The position numbers were made by a program, and so were the translations under genes. Positions 24,715 to 25,624 of a DNA stretch of 25,624 nucleotides are shown here, in pieces (within the stretch, counting starts at the first letter, position 1; each line of letters opens with the position of its first letter). The notes below the pieces were generated by a model. The model saw only the letters and a list, made by a program, of their open reading frames with translations. It was not told the DNA's origin and ran no database searches. The stretch comes from JAGOUU01 sp964387745 (GTDB lineage: Bacteria > Pseudomonadota > Gammaproteobacteria > JAGOUU01). The stretch covers positions 1-25,624 of the forward strand of contig CAYLXL010000030.1 in assembly GCA_964387745.1 (NCBI GenBank), given 5' to 3'.

Positions 24715-24776
24715 AAAATATTATCTACTTTATAACTACTATTTATACATCCGACCAATAGGATTTTAAAACTAAT

Positions 24777-25412
24777 CTAATTATAGCCTCTTGCTAATAA
24801 ATAAACCTCTTTCGATTCAGCTCGCGATGCAGAAGGTTTCCTAATGACCACACTCGCAAACTCTTTCCTAAGCTGCTTAACCAACTCGTCAAATGCCGTT
24901 CCATGAAAGAATTTAGCAACAAATACGCCATTCTTTTTAAGAACTGCTTTAGCAAAAGTGTAAGCAATTTCAATCAAATGTATACTATTGGCCTGGTCGA
25001 CAATCTTGATGCCTGTTAAGTTGGGTGCCATATCAGAAAGGACTATATCAGCTTTATTAAAATAACTGATCAATTTCTGCTGAAGCTCGTCAGTCGTAAA
25101 ATCACCCTGAATAAAAGTAGTGTTATTATACTTATTAGCGATCGGATCCATGGGTAACAGATCTATCGCATAAAGTTTGCCATCGCTACCAATTATTTCA
25201 GAAATCAGTTGTGACCAACCGCCAGGTGCTGAACCAAGCTCAACAACAACCATGCCTGGTTTTAATATGTGGTCTTTTTCGTTAATTTCAAGCAACTTAT
25301 AAACGGCCCGAGAACGATAGCCTTCTTTTCGGGATTTAATAGTAAATGGATCTTGATTCTGCTTACTGTGCCATAAGCTAGACTTTTTGCTTTTGTTACT
25401 TCTTTTGGACAT
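24777..25412 (-). CDS. rlmE: 23S rRNA 2'-O-ribose U2552 methyltransferase
   Basis: RlmE (RrmJ/FtsJ) methylates the 2'-OH of U2552 in the A loop of 23S rRNA, using SAM, late in 50S assembly. The 211 residues have a basic N-terminus (SKRSNKSKKSSLW), the SAM loop LGSAPGGWSQ (59-68), SDMAPN (126-131) and a catalytic tetrad K39-D127-K167-E202 whose spacing fits the E. coli K38-D124-K164-E199. The region after the catalytic Lys167 reads KFFHGTAF instead of the more usual KVFQG. As in E. coli, ftsH follows. The ribosome-binding site is weak. Confidence 0.97.
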   Translation of the reverse strand: MSKRSNKSKKSSLWHSKQNQDPFTIKSRKEGYRSRAVYKLLEINEKDHILKPGMVVVELGSAPGGWSQLISEIIGSDGKLYAIDLLPMDPIANKYNNTTFIQGDFTTDELQQKLISYFNKADIVLSDMAPNLTGIKIVDQANSIHLIEIAYTFAKAVLKKNGVFVAKFFHGTAFDELVKQLRKEFASVVIRKPSASRAESKEVYLLARGYN

Positions 25413-25460
25413 CTTAATAAAACGCTTTGTTTATAATTCTGAACTTAATTCATCTGCTAT

Positions 25461-25522
25461 GAGCAAGAACTTTGTCATTCCGAGCAAGATTCTGTCATTC
25501 TAAACAAGAACCTTGTCATTCC
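25461..25522. repeat. Three tandem degenerate 20-21-bp units
   Basis: Three successive units start near 25461, 25482 and 25503. Each has the form (g)agcaaga..ttgtcattcc. The last one runs into gagcttgtcgaggaatct at 25523. The gtcattccgag core looks like the ends of interspersed palindromic repeats known from many bacterial genomes; that comparison is from memory. No gene is visible here. Confidence 0.65.
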
Positions 25523-25619
25523 GAGCTTGTCGAGGAATCTCAGACTAAAAATCTGATATCCTTCGCTGCGCCTTCCTATTACCCATAAGTTTTTTCTCCG
25601 CAAATAAGCTTATGGTAAT
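25523..25619. repeat. Palindromic intergenic repeat, probably incomplete
   Basis: Following the tandem units, TCAGA (25540-25544) and TCTGA (25552-25556) form a short hairpin. ATTACCCATAAG (25578-25589) pairs with CTTATGGTAAT (25609-25619), with one unpaired C. These nested dyads upstream of rlmE suggest an interspersed repeat that may continue past the right edge of the window. Confidence 0.5.
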
Positions 25620-25624
25620 CAGCA

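Noticed and set aside
25461..25522. CRISPR-like or attachment-site repeat
   Set aside because: Only three degenerate 20-21-bp units with no spacers, and no integrase or cas genes are nearby.

Overview
The window is a chromosomal segment of an AT-rich gammaproteobacterium. The best guess is Legionellales (Legionella/Coxiella relatives). The reasons are the gene order rlmE-ftsH-folP-glmM-tpiA-secG-tRNA-Leu(GAG)-nuoA..N, separate (unfused) nuoC and nuoD, and a NuoG that lacks the extra N7 cluster cysteines of the E. coli protein. The order is recalled from known genomes and was not searched; the exact genus cannot be read from the sequence.

Layout from right to left, the direction in which most genes are read (minus strand). 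An intergenic repeat cluster lies at 25461-25619. Next come rlmE (23S rRNA 2'-O-methyltransferase), ftsH with its own candidate promoter, folP, glmM, tpiA and secG. A GC-rich 99-bp dyad element and tRNA-Leu(GAG) follow. Only 23 bp separate that tRNA from the complete 14-gene respiratory complex I operon, nuoA to nuoN. The nuo genes are mostly overlapping or 7-42 nt apart, except for a 236-bp nuoL-nuoM gap that holds a 149-bp palindromic MITE-like element with nested hairpins.

Between nuoN and an initiator tRNA-Met cut by the left edge of the window lies a roughly 3.9-kb pocket of accessory genes. It contains an unrecognised soluble protein whose C-terminal half looks like a caspase-like (CHAT/C80-type) fold. 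It also contains a plus-strand YceI-cytochrome b561-YceI trio, and a membrane protein with a hexapeptide-repeat tail. The cytochrome gene carries a 10-N assembly gap exactly where a heme-ligand motif is expected.

Functionally the window combines a housekeeping cluster (rRNA modification, membrane proteolysis, folate synthesis, cell-wall precursor synthesis, glycolysis, secretion) with NADH:quinone oxidoreductase. The only strong candidate for something undescribed is the caspase-like protein. The nested palindromic element inside nuo and the tRNA-punctuated start of the nuo mRNA are the most interesting non-coding features. Several start codons were reassigned from ribosome-binding-site evidence (nuoB, nuoK, the caspase-like gene), and nuoM and nuoI use TTG and GTG.
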